A stretch of 64,000 nt of DNA from Shimia sp. CNT1-13L.2 (GCF_024331145.1 NZ_JANDJO010000007.1:62001-126000); one strand, 5' to 3'; shown: positions 7,558-16,972, numbered from the stretch's first letter. The notes: generated by a model from the letters alone, not told the origin. Numbers and translations: made by a program.

Positions 7558-8715
7558 CTATTGACTCTTGAGACCGATCAGCGCCGCCGCGAACTCCTCG
7601 GGATCGAACGGCGCGAGATCGTCGATCTGTTCGCCAACACCAATGGCATGGATCGGCAGTCCGAACTTGTCGGCCAGCGACACGAGGATACCGCCCTTGG
7701 CGGTGCCGTCCAGCTTGGTCATCACAAGCCCCGACACATCCGCGAGCTTCTGGAAGGTTTCGACCTGGCTCACCGCGTTCTGCCCCGTCGTGGCATCCAG
7801 CACCAACAGCGTGTTATGCGGCGCGTTCTCGTCTTTCTTGCGGATCACCCGCACGATCTTGGCAAGCTCTTCCATCAGGTCCTGACGGTTCTGCAACCGG
7901 CCCGCCGTGTCGATCATCAACAGATCCGCCCCGTCTTCCTGCGCCTTGGTCATCGCATCAAAGGCAAGGCTCGCGGGATCCGATCCTTCTGGCGCGGTCA
8001 GAACCGGCACACCGGCACGTTCGCCCCAGACCTGCAGCTGTTCAACCGCCGCCGCACGAAAGGTATCGCCTGCCGCGATCACAACCGATTTCCCCGCCGC
8101 GCGGAACTGGCTGGCCAGCTTGCCAATAGTCGTAGTCTTGCCCGCCCCGTTCACGCCCACCACCAGCACCACCTGCGGCGTAGTGGGATAAAGCGGCATC
8201 GGACGCGCCACCGGCTCCATGATGCGCGACACTTCCTGCGCCAGAAGCCGCTTGATCTCTTCGGTCGACAGGCGTTTGCCAAAGCGACCCTCCGCAATGT
8301 TCGCCGTCACCCGAAGCGCTGTATCCACACCCATGTCCGAGGCGATCAACAGTTCTTCCAACTGCTCCAGCATGTCATCGTCCAGCACCCGCTTGACCAC
8401 CGGCGCGGAACCGCCCCGTCCGGTCAGACGCGCCAGAATACCCGGCTTCGGCGCGGCAGGCTCCGAAGCTGCAACAGGCTCCGGCATAACGTCCGGCTCG
8501 GGAGTTACCTCGGACACACCTTCCGATGCGGGCTCAGGGTCGGCGACAGGTTCGTCCTCGACAGCCGGCTCCGGCGCGGTCTCAACAATACCCTCTTCCA
8601 CGGCCTCATCGGCCGCAACTTCCTCGCCACCTTCTTCGATGATAGCATCCAGCCCCTCTTCCAGTTTCGAAGAGGATTTGAAGAGACGGGTTTTCAGTTT
8701 GTTGAAAAAGGACAT
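7558..8715 (-). CDS. ftsY: signal recognition particle receptor FtsY
   Basis: FtsY is the membrane-associated GTPase that docks SRP-ribosome complexes at the Sec translocon. An upstream TTG would extend the frame, but the start is taken as MSFFNKLKTRLFKSSSKL at 8715, the typical N-terminal amphipathic helix; this gives 385 residues. After an acidic, Pro/Glu-rich A region to about residue 115 come the four-helix N domain and the NG GTPase domain with GVNGAGKTTTIGKLA (P-loop), DTFRAAAVEQL, DTAGRLQNRQDLMEEL, TKLDGTAKGG and the C-terminal GVGEQIDDLAPFDPEEFA. All GTPase motifs are intact. Confidence 0.95.
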   Translation of the reverse strand: MSFFNKLKTRLFKSSSKLEEGLDAIIEEGGEEVAADEAVEEGIVETAPEPAVEDEPVADPEPASEGVSEVTPEPDVMPEPVAASEPAAPKPGILARLTGRGGSAPVVKRVLDDDMLEQLEELLIASDMGVDTALRVTANIAEGRFGKRLSTEEIKRLLAQEVSRIMEPVARPMPLYPTTPQVVLVVGVNGAGKTTTIGKLASQFRAAGKSVVIAAGDTFRAAAVEQLQVWGERAGVPVLTAPEGSDPASLAFDAMTKAQEDGADLLMIDTAGRLQNRQDLMEELAKIVRVIRKKDENAPHNTLLVLDATTGQNAVSQVETFQKLADVSGLVMTKLDGTAKGGILVSLADKFGLPIHAIGVGEQIDDLAPFDPEEFAAALIGLKSQ

Positions 8716-8822
8716 GAGAGCTCGCTTGAATGACAAGCTACCTTTAGCTAATCGGAAATGCAGTGAAAAGGGGGGCAACCGCGCACCCCGTCATATTGCG
8801 GAGCGCAAGTTAGGAGGACAAA

Positions 8823-9668
8823 GTGATTGATCGTGAAACACGGGCACTGAGCCGCGACGAACACACTACCGATCAATCCGGACTGTCCGCGCCCTTCGGA
8901 TCTCACGCCCCCAGCGCCATCCAGCGCTTCCTGATCGGCCTGACCCGCAACACCATCCTAAGCCGCGGCAAGCTGCGTTACCGCATGAGCCTCTTGACCT
9001 ACCGCTTCGGCAAACCCCTCGACATTCGCCGCTTTGGCGCCTGTTTCCGCATCGGCCTGCATTCCAACCTGATCGACTACGGCCTGCTGATGCAGCCGAC
9101 CTACAATAAAACCGAGATCGACTTTCTCACCGCCAACTTGGGAGACGGTAAAGTAGCCATCGACATCGGCTCCAACATCGGCCTTTACAGCCAGCCAATG
9201 GCCCTAACCGGTGCGCGCACCATTTCAATCGACGCCAACAAGGCAATGGTCGACACGCTGAACTTCAACGCCAATGCCACCGGCCTCAAGACCATTGATG
9301 TGATCCACGCAGCAGTGGGCGATACCGACGGCATGGCCAGCCTGCGCATCCATGCCGATGACGTGGCCATCGTGAATGTGGTGGAAGACGCAGAAGGCGA
9401 CGTGCCGATCCGTCGCCTCGACCGTATTCTGGCGGAACAGGGCATCACTCGCGTGGACTCGCTCAAGATCGATGTGGAAGGCCACGAGGATCTCGCGCTC
9501 GCCCCCTTCCTGGAAACCGCCGAGGGTGACATGATCCCCGACCGCATCGTGATCGAACGCGTCGGCCCCGACGACTACCCGGCCTGTACTGCCGCGTTTG
9601 AACGGCTGGGCTATAAATGCGTTGGCCGCACCCGCATCAACTCACTCTATCAGCGCGACGTGGAATAA
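8823..9668 (+). CDS. FkbM-family S-adenosylmethionine methyltransferase
   Basis: A 281-residue protein with the FkbM methyltransferase fold. VAIDIGSNIGLYSQ at about 116-129 is the SAM-binding motif I, followed by ISIDANKAMVDTLNFNA and a later LKIDVEGHEDLAL, the characteristic FkbM 'K-x-D-[VI]-E-G' block. Members O-methylate sugars or polyketides, often on surface glycans. The start is a GTG at 8823, chosen because AGGAGG lies 6 nt upstream. It is divergent from ftsY and has no glycan-synthesis neighbours, so the acceptor is unknown. Confidence 0.8.
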   Translation: MIDRETRALSRDEHTTDQSGLSAPFGSHAPSAIQRFLIGLTRNTILSRGKLRYRMSLLTYRFGKPLDIRRFGACFRIGLHSNLIDYGLLMQPTYNKTEIDFLTANLGDGKVAIDIGSNIGLYSQPMALTGARTISIDANKAMVDTLNFNANATGLKTIDVIHAAVGDTDGMASLRIHADDVAIVNVVEDAEGDVPIRRLDRILAEQGITRVDSLKIDVEGHEDLALAPFLETAEGDMIPDRIVIERVGPDDYPACTAAFERLGYKCVGRTRINSLYQRDVE

Positions 9669-9675
9669 ACCGCCA

Positions 9676-10359
9676 TCAGAACAGCGGCGTTTGCCAACCT
9701 GCCCCGACAAGGATGATAAACTGCCCGCCCGCATACAGCAGCCAGAGCGCCACCGCCGCCGGCACCTGCCAGCGCGACTGTTCATCCATGCGGAACAGCT
9801 GGATCGACAGGATCGTATCCGAGGCGAGAAAGGCAAAGGCCCCCAGCGTCGCAAGAAGCATCCCCGGCAGCCCCAGCGCCAGCAGGCCCATGACCGCAAT
9901 CAGCACCACGTAAACCCGCACCGGCCAGCGCATATCGTCGGTGTGCGGCGCAAGCCACCACTCTGTCGAGAGGGCAAACAGGATCACCAGCACCGGAAGC
10001 ATCGGCACCTCGAAAGCGCCGGTAATCCCCCCGGCCAGCCCCCAGAAATGCAGGATATAGAGAACATGGGCCAGGGCAAAGGCCACCAGCCCCACGAGAA
10101 ACGGCCTCTCGCCATCCCGCGACAGGGCAATATCGCCAACGGCAGACATGAACAAAGCCCCCACGACAAAGGGATTGGCAAAGCTCACCAACCCTGCCCC
10201 GGCAAAGGACAAGAGCGGCACCGATTTGACCACGGTCTTGGCCACCGACGGCCCGCGATAGCAAAAGACCGCTGCATAGATCAGGGCCGCAAGACAGCCC
10301 AGCACCAACAAACCAAAACGCGTCGACTGACGCAGTGCAATCTCTTCCATCAGGGTCAT
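9676..10359 (-). CDS. YhhN-family membrane protein (lysoplasmalogenase-like)
   Basis: A 227-residue protein with about seven to eight transmembrane helices. It has the YhhN signature of acidic residues within helices: ALFMSAVGDIALSRDG near residue 65-80 and LASDTILSIQLF near 180-190, the two conserved Asp sites of lysoplasmalogenases, which cleave the vinyl-ether bond of lysoplasmalogens. The frame is open well upstream, but the ATG at 10357-10359 has AAGGAGG 8 nt upstream and gives a family-like N terminus. It converges with the FkbM gene. Bacterial YhhN homologues are often annotated only by family. Confidence 0.8.
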   Translation of the reverse strand: MTLMEEIALRQSTRFGLLVLGCLAALIYAAVFCYRGPSVAKTVVKSVPLLSFAGAGLVSFANPFVVGALFMSAVGDIALSRDGERPFLVGLVAFALAHVLYILHFWGLAGGITGAFEVPMLPVLVILFALSTEWWLAPHTDDMRWPVRVYVVLIAVMGLLALGLPGMLLATLGAFAFLASDTILSIQLFRMDEQSRWQVPAAVALWLLYAGGQFIILVGAGWQTPLF

Positions 10360-10570
10360 AGGCAGTCCTCCTTGCGCTGACCTTAGACAAGCGCGCCCGT
10401 CAATGTCTCCCGTTACATGGCGGAACCCCCGCCAGCCACGAGATTCGACGCTCCACACCCAAGTTTTCCTTGGGGTGTCACCTCCCTGTCGGGTAAATGT
10501 CGGGGGCCTGTCGTGGCGTGGCGACACACGGATTTGCGATAAGCGGTTTAGAACAGAAGGAATATTGCAC

Positions 10571-11050
10571 GTGATTGTACGAAAGCTTCGCTTGGACAAG
10601 GGCCTCTCGCAGGAACAACTTGCCGAAATGTCCGGGATCAGCACCCGCACGCTCCAGCGCATCGAACGCGGAGCAAACGCAAGCCCGGAGACCCTCAAGT
10701 GCATCGCCGCTGTTCTGGAAACCGATTTTTCAGACCTCCGAAAGGAACAGGACATGCCTATTGAACAAAGCGCCCCCATTCTTCCCGACCTCGCAACCGA
10801 AGAGCGCGAGGCCATGGAATACGTACGCGACATCAAATCCTTCTACATGCACGCGGCCACCTACGGCGCCGTCATGGTTCTTCTGCTGATCATCAACCTT
10901 GCCACAAGCCCCGGGTATTTCTGGGCGATCTGGCCGATGCTGGGCTGGGGTATTGGTGTCGCCGCCCACGGCCTCAGCGTTTTCGAAGTTGTCGACCTCT
11001 TCGGCCGCGACTGGGAAAAACGCCAGATCGAAAAGCGTATGCGCCGCTAA
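10571..11050 (+). CDS. HTH transcriptional regulator with C-terminal 2TM domain
   Basis: A 159-residue protein joining an XRE-type helix-turn-helix (about 1-55: KGLSQEQLAEMSGISTRTLQRIERG) to a '2TM' domain (about 80-155) with two hydrophobic helices and the signature HAATYGAVMVLLLIINL, FWAIWPMLGWGIGVAAHG, LFGRDWEKRQIEKRM. The 2TM domain makes it a membrane-anchored DNA-binding protein. The start is the GTG at 10571, preceded by AGAAGGAA at normal spacing; an upstream in-frame extension lacks a binding site. A 6-TM protein gene follows 28 nt downstream, a likely operon partner. Target genes unknown. Confidence 0.75.
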   Translation: MIVRKLRLDKGLSQEQLAEMSGISTRTLQRIERGANASPETLKCIAAVLETDFSDLRKEQDMPIEQSAPILPDLATEEREAMEYVRDIKSFYMHAATYGAVMVLLLIINLATSPGYFWAIWPMLGWGIGVAAHGLSVFEVVDLFGRDWEKRQIEKRMRR

Positions 11051-11078
11051 GGCCTACCCCTTCCAAGGAATTGAAATC

Positions 11079-11567
11079 ATGGACCTTCTTCAAGGCATCG
11101 CATCCGGTGCCCCGCTCTGGGTATGGCCGCTGTTCATCGGCCTCGTGCTACTGGGCCTGCAATCCACCCGCACGCGCAACGTGTCCCGCGCGATGTTCTA
11201 CGGCCTGCCCTTTCTCGGGTTGATCACCCTCAACAGTATGGCCCGCCTGCCCAACCCCGGCTTCGTCTGGCCCTGCTTCATGTTCGGCTTCCTCGCCGGG
11301 GCCTATATCGCCCATGGCCTACAATCCCGCTGGCTGCTCGGGCGCAACGGCACCCGCCTCAGGGTGTCCGGCGAATGGTTCACCTTTGCTGTCCTGATGG
11401 TGATGTTCTGGGCCAATTTCGCGGCGGGCACCCTGCGCGCCGTGGCACCGGCAGCCTATGGCAGCCCCGAATTCCTCGCCCCCTTCACCCTCGTGATCGC
11501 CTTTGCTTCCGGCAGCTTCCTCGGTCGCTCGATCCGCGCCCTGCGCTTCAAAGGGTCCCTGCAATAA
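11079..11567 (+). CDS. uncharacterised 162-aa multi-spanning membrane protein
   Basis: The product has about five hydrophobic helices and short loops (APLWVWPLFIGLVLLGLQSTRTR at the N terminus, GSFLGRSIRALRFKGSLQ at the C terminus), resembling the small DUF6622-like membrane family of proteobacteria. No enzymatic motif is visible. The ATG at 11079 follows CAAGGAA. It is the second gene of a pair with the HTH/2TM regulator, so it may respond to or modulate that regulator; this is inference from position only. It ends at a strong bidirectional terminator. Confidence 0.6.
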   Translation: MDLLQGIASGAPLWVWPLFIGLVLLGLQSTRTRNVSRAMFYGLPFLGLITLNSMARLPNPGFVWPCFMFGFLAGAYIAHGLQSRWLLGRNGTRLRVSGEWFTFAVLMVMFWANFAAGTLRAVAPAAYGSPEFLAPFTLVIAFASGSFLGRSIRALRFKGSLQ

Positions 11568-11568
11568 C

Positions 11569-11600
11569 AAAACGCCCCGCACGATCAGCGGGGCGCTTTT
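11569..11600. terminator. bidirectional intrinsic terminator
   Basis: AAAACGCCCCGC, loop ACGATCA, GCGGGGCGCTTTT forms a long GC stem flanked by A- and T-runs. It can terminate both the membrane-protein operon (plus strand) and the NuoE-NuoF fusion gene (minus strand), which converge here. Confidence 0.85.
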
Positions 11601-11620
11601 CAATCTGGTTTTGACCGGCC

Positions 11621-13309
11621 TCAGATCTCGTCGGCAAAGTGCTTCATGGTCAGACGGATCGGGTTCGGCGCCGCCTGCCCCAGACCACAGATCGAGGCAT
11701 CCACCATGGCCGTGCTCAGCTCTTCCAGAAGACCGATGTCCCACTTGTCCTGGCTCATCAGCTTCACGGCCTTTTCACACCCCACGCGGCAAGGCGTACA
11801 CTGGCCACAGCTTTCGTCCTCGAAGAAACGCAGCATGTTCAGCGCCGCCTGTTTCGCGCTGTCCTTGTCCGACAGAACCACCACGGCGGCAGACCCGATA
11901 AAGGTGCCGTGCGGTTGCAGGGTGTCAAAGTCCAGAGGGATGTCATTCATCGAGGCGGGCAGCAGGCCCGACGACGGACCACCCGGCTGATAGGCCTTGA
12001 AGGCGTGGCCATCAAGCATGCCACCGCAGGCCTCGATGATATCGGTGATGGTCGAACCGGCCGGCAGAAGATGCACGCCGGGGTTCTTGACGCGACCCGA
12101 GACCGAATAGCTGCGCAGACCGGTGCGGCCGTTCTTTTCAACCGAGTTCAGACACTCCGGCCCCTCGCGGTTGATCTTGCAGACCCAATACAGGGTCTCG
12201 ACGTTGTGCACGAGGGTCGGGCGACCAAAGATACCCACCTGCGCCACGAAGGGCGGACGGTGACGCGGCTCGCCACGCTTGCCTTCGATCGACTCGATCA
12301 TCGCGCTTTCTTCGCCGCAGATATAGGCCCCCGCACCACGGCGCAGATCGATGTAACCGGCCTCGACGATTCCTGCCGCTTCCAGCGCAGCAATTTCACG
12401 GCGCAGGATTTCCAGAACAGCCGGATATTCGTCACGCATGTAGATGAACGCCTTTTCGGCCTCCACCGCCCAGGCCGCCATCAGCATACCCTCAAGGAAG
12501 ATATGCGGCGTGCGCTCGAGATAGTAACGGTCCTTGAAGGTCCCCGGTTCGCCCTCGTCGCCATTCACGGCAAGATAACGCGGGCCTTCATTGGCACGCA
12601 CGAAACCCCACTTGGTGCCCGACGGGAAACCCGCACCACCCAGACCGCGCAGACCGGCCTCTTTCAACTTTGCCTGAACCGCTTCCCAGTCGCCGTTGGC
12701 GCGCAGGTCCTTCAGAATCGCATAACCACCCTCGGCCTCATAGGCCGCGAAATCCTCGTAGTCGGGGATATGCGCGTGGGTGTCATCCGCCGCAATCGCC
12801 GCCTGCACCTTCTCGGGGGTGGCATGGTCGATGTGGTTGTGACCGATTTCCAGCACCGGCGCGGTATCGCAACGGCCCATGCAGGGCGCACGCACAACGC
12901 GCACCTCCGACGGGTCCAGCCCGTCTTCCAGCGCCTTCTGCAACTGTTCGGCACCCGCCAGCTCGCACGACAGCGAATCGCAGACCCGGATGGTCAGCGA
13001 CGGCGGCGGGGTTTCCCCCTCTTTCACCACGTCGAAATGGGCATAGAACGAAGCAACTTCGTAAACTTCTGCCTGACCGATGCGCAGCTCTTCCGCCACA
13101 GCGCGCATATGCGCAGCCGACAAATGGCCATATTCATCCTGAATCAGGTGCAGGAACTCGATCAGCAGATCGCGGGTGCGCGGGCGATCACCCAGCAGCG
13201 CCAGCACCTCTGCATGTGCGGTATCATCAAGCTGACGTCCTTTCGGGGTTTTGCGCCCCTTGCCTTTGCCTGACTTCCAGATGCCTTTCTTGGACTCGTC
13301 CAATGCCAT
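11621..13309 (-). CDS. NuoE-NuoF fusion, formate dehydrogenase beta-type NAD-binding subunit
   Basis: A 562-residue flavoprotein. After a Lys-rich N terminus (about 1-25), residues about 30-170 are a NuoE/FdsG-like thioredoxin-fold [2Fe-2S] domain with ligands in CDSLSCEL and APCMGRCDTAP. Residues about 210-562 are a NuoF/FdsB domain with GLGGAGFPSGTKWG (NADH/FMN), GDEGEPGTFKDR, GAGAYICGEESAMIESIEG and the [4Fe-4S] motif ESCGQCTPCR. Such fusions usually serve NAD-dependent molybdenum/tungsten formate dehydrogenases, passing electrons to NAD+. The catalytic alpha subunit would normally be adjacent, but here convergent and divergent unrelated genes flank it. A HoxF-type diaphorase is the alternative. 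Start ATG at 13307-13309 after AAGGGGG. Confidence 0.8.
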   Translation of the reverse strand: MALDESKKGIWKSGKGKGRKTPKGRQLDDTAHAEVLALLGDRPRTRDLLIEFLHLIQDEYGHLSAAHMRAVAEELRIGQAEVYEVASFYAHFDVVKEGETPPPSLTIRVCDSLSCELAGAEQLQKALEDGLDPSEVRVVRAPCMGRCDTAPVLEIGHNHIDHATPEKVQAAIAADDTHAHIPDYEDFAAYEAEGGYAILKDLRANGDWEAVQAKLKEAGLRGLGGAGFPSGTKWGFVRANEGPRYLAVNGDEGEPGTFKDRYYLERTPHIFLEGMLMAAWAVEAEKAFIYMRDEYPAVLEILRREIAALEAAGIVEAGYIDLRRGAGAYICGEESAMIESIEGKRGEPRHRPPFVAQVGIFGRPTLVHNVETLYWVCKINREGPECLNSVEKNGRTGLRSYSVSGRVKNPGVHLLPAGSTITDIIEACGGMLDGHAFKAYQPGGPSSGLLPASMNDIPLDFDTLQPHGTFIGSAAVVVLSDKDSAKQAALNMLRFFEDESCGQCTPCRVGCEKAVKLMSQDKWDIGLLEELSTAMVDASICGLGQAAPNPIRLTMKHFADEI

Positions 13310-13501
13310 TGCGGCCCCCTTGAGCTTGGTATTGGCGGCACACTAGCGTTTTCCGCGTCCCACAGGCGTGGTCAAAAACGACATGCAGGCGACTGTATGC
13401 GTTCGTATATCCCAAAGCCTCTCGTTACGGCTCCGGATTGTATCCCTTACCGGACTATGCGCTAATATGTGAAACCCGCCGAATTCAAGGAAAGCGTCGC
13501 G

Positions 13502-14530
13502 ATGATCTGGTTTACCGTGGCAACACTTCTGCCCGTTGCCCTCCTTGCCCTCGCGGGCCTTGCAGGCGGCCTCTGGTGCCTTTTGGCCCTCCTGTACCTC
13601 ACCGCCTTTACCTACCTGATGGACCGCATCGTTCAGGGCGCGGTTGCCCGACGCGGTGCCGATGGCGAGTTTCCGGTAGGCGAACCCCTCGCGATCACTC
13701 TCGGCCTTGCCCATATCTGCCTGATATTCATCGCAATCTTCGCCATCGGCGGCAACAGCGGCCTGGGCGCGGGCGAACGGATCGCCTGTTTCATCGCCTT
13801 CGGGCTCTTCTTCGGACAGGTCAGCAACGCCAATGCGCACGAGTTGATTCACAAACAGGCCCGCTGGCCCCGCCGTCTTGGCAAACTGGTCTACATCTCG
13901 CTGCTGTTCGGCCACCACGCCTCGGCTCACCCCCGCGTTCACCACGTCTGGGTCGCCAGCGACATGGACCCCAACAGCCCGCGCCCCCGTGAGAGCTTCT
14001 ACCATTTCTGGCCGCGTGCCTGGATCGGCTCCTTCCTCAAAGGCCTTGCCGCCGAAAACGCCCTGCGTCGCCGTCGCCCCAAGCCTCTGTCAGACCACCC
14101 CTACGTCGCCTATGTCGGTGGCGGCCTGATGATGCTCTGGCTGATGACAACGCTCTTCGGCCTAACAGGCCTTGTCGCCTACCTCTGCCTCTGTACGTAC
14201 GCGACAATGCAGCTTCTGGTCTCGGACTACGTGCAACACTACGGATTGCGCCGGACCCGTGGCGCGGACGGCCGTCTCGAACCCGTCGGCCCCCAGCACA
14301 GCTGGAACGCGCCCCAGTTCTATTCCTCGGCCCTGATGCTGAATGCCCCGCGCCACTCGGACCACCACATGCACCCGCTGCGCACCTACCCGTCCCTCGC
14401 CCTCGACCACGCCACCATGCCGATCCTGCCCCGCTCCCTGCCCCTGATGGGCGCCCTTGCCCTCTGGCCCCGCATGTGGCGCCGCGTGATGGACCCCAGG
14501 GTGGCAAGTTTGAACCTCAACAGGAGCTGA
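13502..14530 (+). CDS. AlkB-like membrane di-iron alkane 1-monooxygenase
   Basis: An integral membrane non-heme di-iron hydroxylase of 342 residues. The three histidine boxes are present: HELIHKQ near residue 113, GHHASAHPRVHH near 138-148 and NAPRHSDHHMHP near 305; a fourth motif reads DYVQHYGLRRTRG, comparable to the NYxEHYGL of AlkB with Gln in the Glu position. Several hydrophobic helices precede them. The start is the ATG at 13502 because AAGGAAAG lies 8-9 nt upstream; an ATG at 13469 has none. Canonical AlkB hydroxylates medium-chain alkanes with rubredoxin as donor; no rubredoxin gene is adjacent. Other lipid or terpenoid substrates are possible. Confidence 0.85.
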   Translation: MIWFTVATLLPVALLALAGLAGGLWCLLALLYLTAFTYLMDRIVQGAVARRGADGEFPVGEPLAITLGLAHICLIFIAIFAIGGNSGLGAGERIACFIAFGLFFGQVSNANAHELIHKQARWPRRLGKLVYISLLFGHHASAHPRVHHVWVASDMDPNSPRPRESFYHFWPRAWIGSFLKGLAAENALRRRRPKPLSDHPYVAYVGGGLMMLWLMTTLFGLTGLVAYLCLCTYATMQLLVSDYVQHYGLRRTRGADGRLEPVGPQHSWNAPQFYSSALMLNAPRHSDHHMHPLRTYPSLALDHATMPILPRSLPLMGALALWPRMWRRVMDPRVASLNLNRS

Positions 14531-14557
14531 GCGCCGCTTGTCAGACCGGGTTCCCGA

Positions 14558-16972
14558 TCACGCCTTCATGCGCGTGTTTGAAGGGTCAAATGGCGGCTCA
14601 TCGAGGATTTTCGCTGGGCGCGTGCGCCCAAGGATCTCAACCGAAAGCCCTTCGCGAGCGCTGCGATCACGAAGATAGGCCAGTGCAAGCGTCTTGCCGG
14701 TACGATGTCCAAAGGCCGCGGAGGTAACGATACCAACGACAGCATCCCCCTGCACGACACAGTGCGCGTAATAGGGATCGACATCGCCACCTTCGATCTC
14801 CAACAAGACCATATCCCACCTGTCCTCTGCCAACATACGATCTGCTAATGCGGCTTTGCCGACAAACTCGTGATCCATCTTGATCAGGAACCCGGCACCG
14901 GTTTCCGCGGGCGTCCGTTCGGTTGTGAAGTCACTGCCCCAGGCGCGATACCCTTTTTCCAGCCGCATCGCATTCATGGCATAGGCCCCGAAGAGGGCCA
15001 ATCCGTGCGGCTTTCCGGCCGTTTCCAGTGCAAGAAAAACTTCCTCAAGGTGATTGGCTGGCACGTGTAACTCCCATCCCAACTCGCCAACATATGACAC
15101 ACGCAAAGCCCGCACAGGACAACCAGCGATGTCGATCTCACGAACCGAGAGCCTGGAGAAATCGGCTCCTAGTTCGCCTGTGGTGAGTTGCCCCAGAACA
15201 GCCCGCGACCGCGGCCCCATCAAGCTCAGGACGCCAAAGCTCTCGGTCACATTCGAAATCTTCACGTCAAACCCGGTCGACCGTTCAGCCAGCAGGTCCC
15301 CATCCATTTCCTCTGCAGCCGCCGCGCTGGTCAGGTAGAAATGGTTCTCCGCCAGCGCCGTCACGGTAAATTCTGATTGCGTACCACCATCTGGCGTCAG
15401 CGCGTATGTCAAGCATATGCGGCCAGGTTTCGGCGCAAAGTTGGTACCAACATAGTCAACAAAGGCGCGGGCGTCCGAGCCTGTCACCTCGAATTTCGAA
15501 AACACTGACATGTCTGCAAGACCAACGCCGTTGGTCACCGCCCCGCATTCTCTCGCGACCGGCTCGAACCAGTTGGAGCGGCGGAAAGTCGGCACCGCTT
15601 CGTCGCCGTTTTTGTCGCTGAACCAATTGGGACGCTCCCAGCCATGAGCCGCCCCCATGACCGCCCCGCGCTCAAGCAGAAGATCGTGGATCGGCGACAG
15701 TCGTTTGCCACGCGCCGCTGGGCGCTCTTCATGCGGATAGTGCACGCCGAACTGAAGACCGAAACACTCAATTGCCTTCTCAACACGATAGTCCCGGTCC
15801 GCCCATGCCCCGAAGCGCCGGCTGTCGATGGCCAAGGCGTCCATAGGCGGAGCTCCGTTGGTCATCCAATGCGCCAGGAACCAGCCTGCGCCGCCGCCTT
15901 CCATCACGCCCATGGAGGACCCGGTCAGCAACCAGGCGTTTGGCAGCCCATGCGCCGGCCCGATCAGTGGGTTGGCATCAGGTGTGAATGTGATGGGGCC
16001 ATTGACAACGGATTTGATCCCACTTGTTTCCAATGCCGGAATGCGCGCCATCGCCATCATGATGATGTCCTCGACCCTGTCGAGATCCGGTGGCATCAGG
16101 TTAGCCCCGAAGTCCGGAGGGCACCCGTCAATTGACCAGGGCTGCGCATCCTTTTCGTATGGCCCGAGGATCAGGCCGTCGCGCTCTTGACGCACATACC
16201 AGCTTTCCTCGGGATCACGGATCATTGGCAGTTCGGGCAATCCCTTTGCAATTCGATCAGAGACCGCCTGAACCGTGTCGGTAACAAGATACTGGTGCAA
16301 CACCGGCACAGACGGAATGTTCAACCCCATCATGTGGCCGATTTCCCATCCCCAGGTGCCAGCGGCATTTACAATATGCTTTGCGTGGATCCTGGTCTTT
16401 TGCGTTTCCACGACCCACAGCCCTCCCTCACGACGGATGCTGGTCACCGGATTGTATCGAAGAACGGTCGCCCCTCTCGCTCGCGCGACCTTGGCCATTG
16501 CGTTGGTCGCCAACGAGGGATCAACGTGGCCATCGTCAGGCTCGTAAATTCCCCCCAACAACCCTTCGGTACGCGCAAGGGGATGCAGACGCTCAATATC
16601 GTAGGGCGTCAACAGCTCGAGATTATAGCCCGTGAACCGTGAAAGCCCCGCAACATGAGCAAACTCGTCCATGCGATCCGGGTTGGACGTGATGCGCATG
16701 GCGCCCGAACGATGAAAACCACAGGTGTCACCTGTCTCTTCGGGAAGAATGTCGCGGTAAAGCCGGACCGAAGTCGCGCGAAGTTCCTGGATGGTGGGAT
16801 TGTGGGCAAAGTGCGTACACAGACCCGCCGCGTGCCACGTCGAACCATGTGTCAGGTCGTTCTTTTCCGTCAGGACAACATCAGACCACCCCACCTTCGC
16901 CAGGTGGTACATCAGAGACACACCCATGGCGCCGCCGCCTATGATCAGAACCTGAGCGTTCGTCGTGCTCAT
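14558..16972 (-). CDS. dimethylglycine/sarcosine dehydrogenase-like FAD + GcvT protein (1)
   Basis: An 804-residue two-part enzyme. Residues about 1-390 are a DAO-type FAD domain: IIGGGAMGVSLMYHLAK at the N terminus, then GSTWHAAGL, whose His is the covalent FAD attachment site in dimethylglycine dehydrogenases. Residues about 430-800 are FAO_M and GcvT tetrahydrofolate domains (VSYVGELGWELHVP, MRLEKGYRAWGSDF). The family oxidatively demethylates secondary or tertiary methylamines and can pass the methylene group to tetrahydrofolate. Its ATG overlaps the stop of the upstream paralogue by 4 nt (ATGA), so the two are translationally coupled. Substrate not determinable. Confidence 0.85.
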   Translation of the reverse strand: MSTTNAQVLIIGGGAMGVSLMYHLAKVGWSDVVLTEKNDLTHGSTWHAAGLCTHFAHNPTIQELRATSVRLYRDILPEETGDTCGFHRSGAMRITSNPDRMDEFAHVAGLSRFTGYNLELLTPYDIERLHPLARTEGLLGGIYEPDDGHVDPSLATNAMAKVARARGATVLRYNPVTSIRREGGLWVVETQKTRIHAKHIVNAAGTWGWEIGHMMGLNIPSVPVLHQYLVTDTVQAVSDRIAKGLPELPMIRDPEESWYVRQERDGLILGPYEKDAQPWSIDGCPPDFGANLMPPDLDRVEDIIMMAMARIPALETSGIKSVVNGPITFTPDANPLIGPAHGLPNAWLLTGSSMGVMEGGGAGWFLAHWMTNGAPPMDALAIDSRRFGAWADRDYRVEKAIECFGLQFGVHYPHEERPAARGKRLSPIHDLLLERGAVMGAAHGWERPNWFSDKNGDEAVPTFRRSNWFEPVARECGAVTNGVGLADMSVFSKFEVTGSDARAFVDYVGTNFAPKPGRICLTYALTPDGGTQSEFTVTALAENHFYLTSAAAAEEMDGDLLAERSTGFDVKISNVTESFGVLSLMGPRSRAVLGQLTTGELGADFSRLSVREIDIAGCPVRALRVSYVGELGWELHVPANHLEEVFLALETAGKPHGLALFGAYAMNAMRLEKGYRAWGSDFTTERTPAETGAGFLIKMDHEFVGKAALADRMLAEDRWDMVLLEIEGGDVDPYYAHCVVQGDAVVGIVTSAAFGHRTGKTLALAYLRDRSAREGLSVEILGRTRPAKILDEPPFDPSNTRMKA

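Noticed and set aside
11639-13273. 544-residue plus-strand open frame
   Set aside because: Exact antisense of the NuoE-NuoF fusion gene, whose cofactor motifs are intact.
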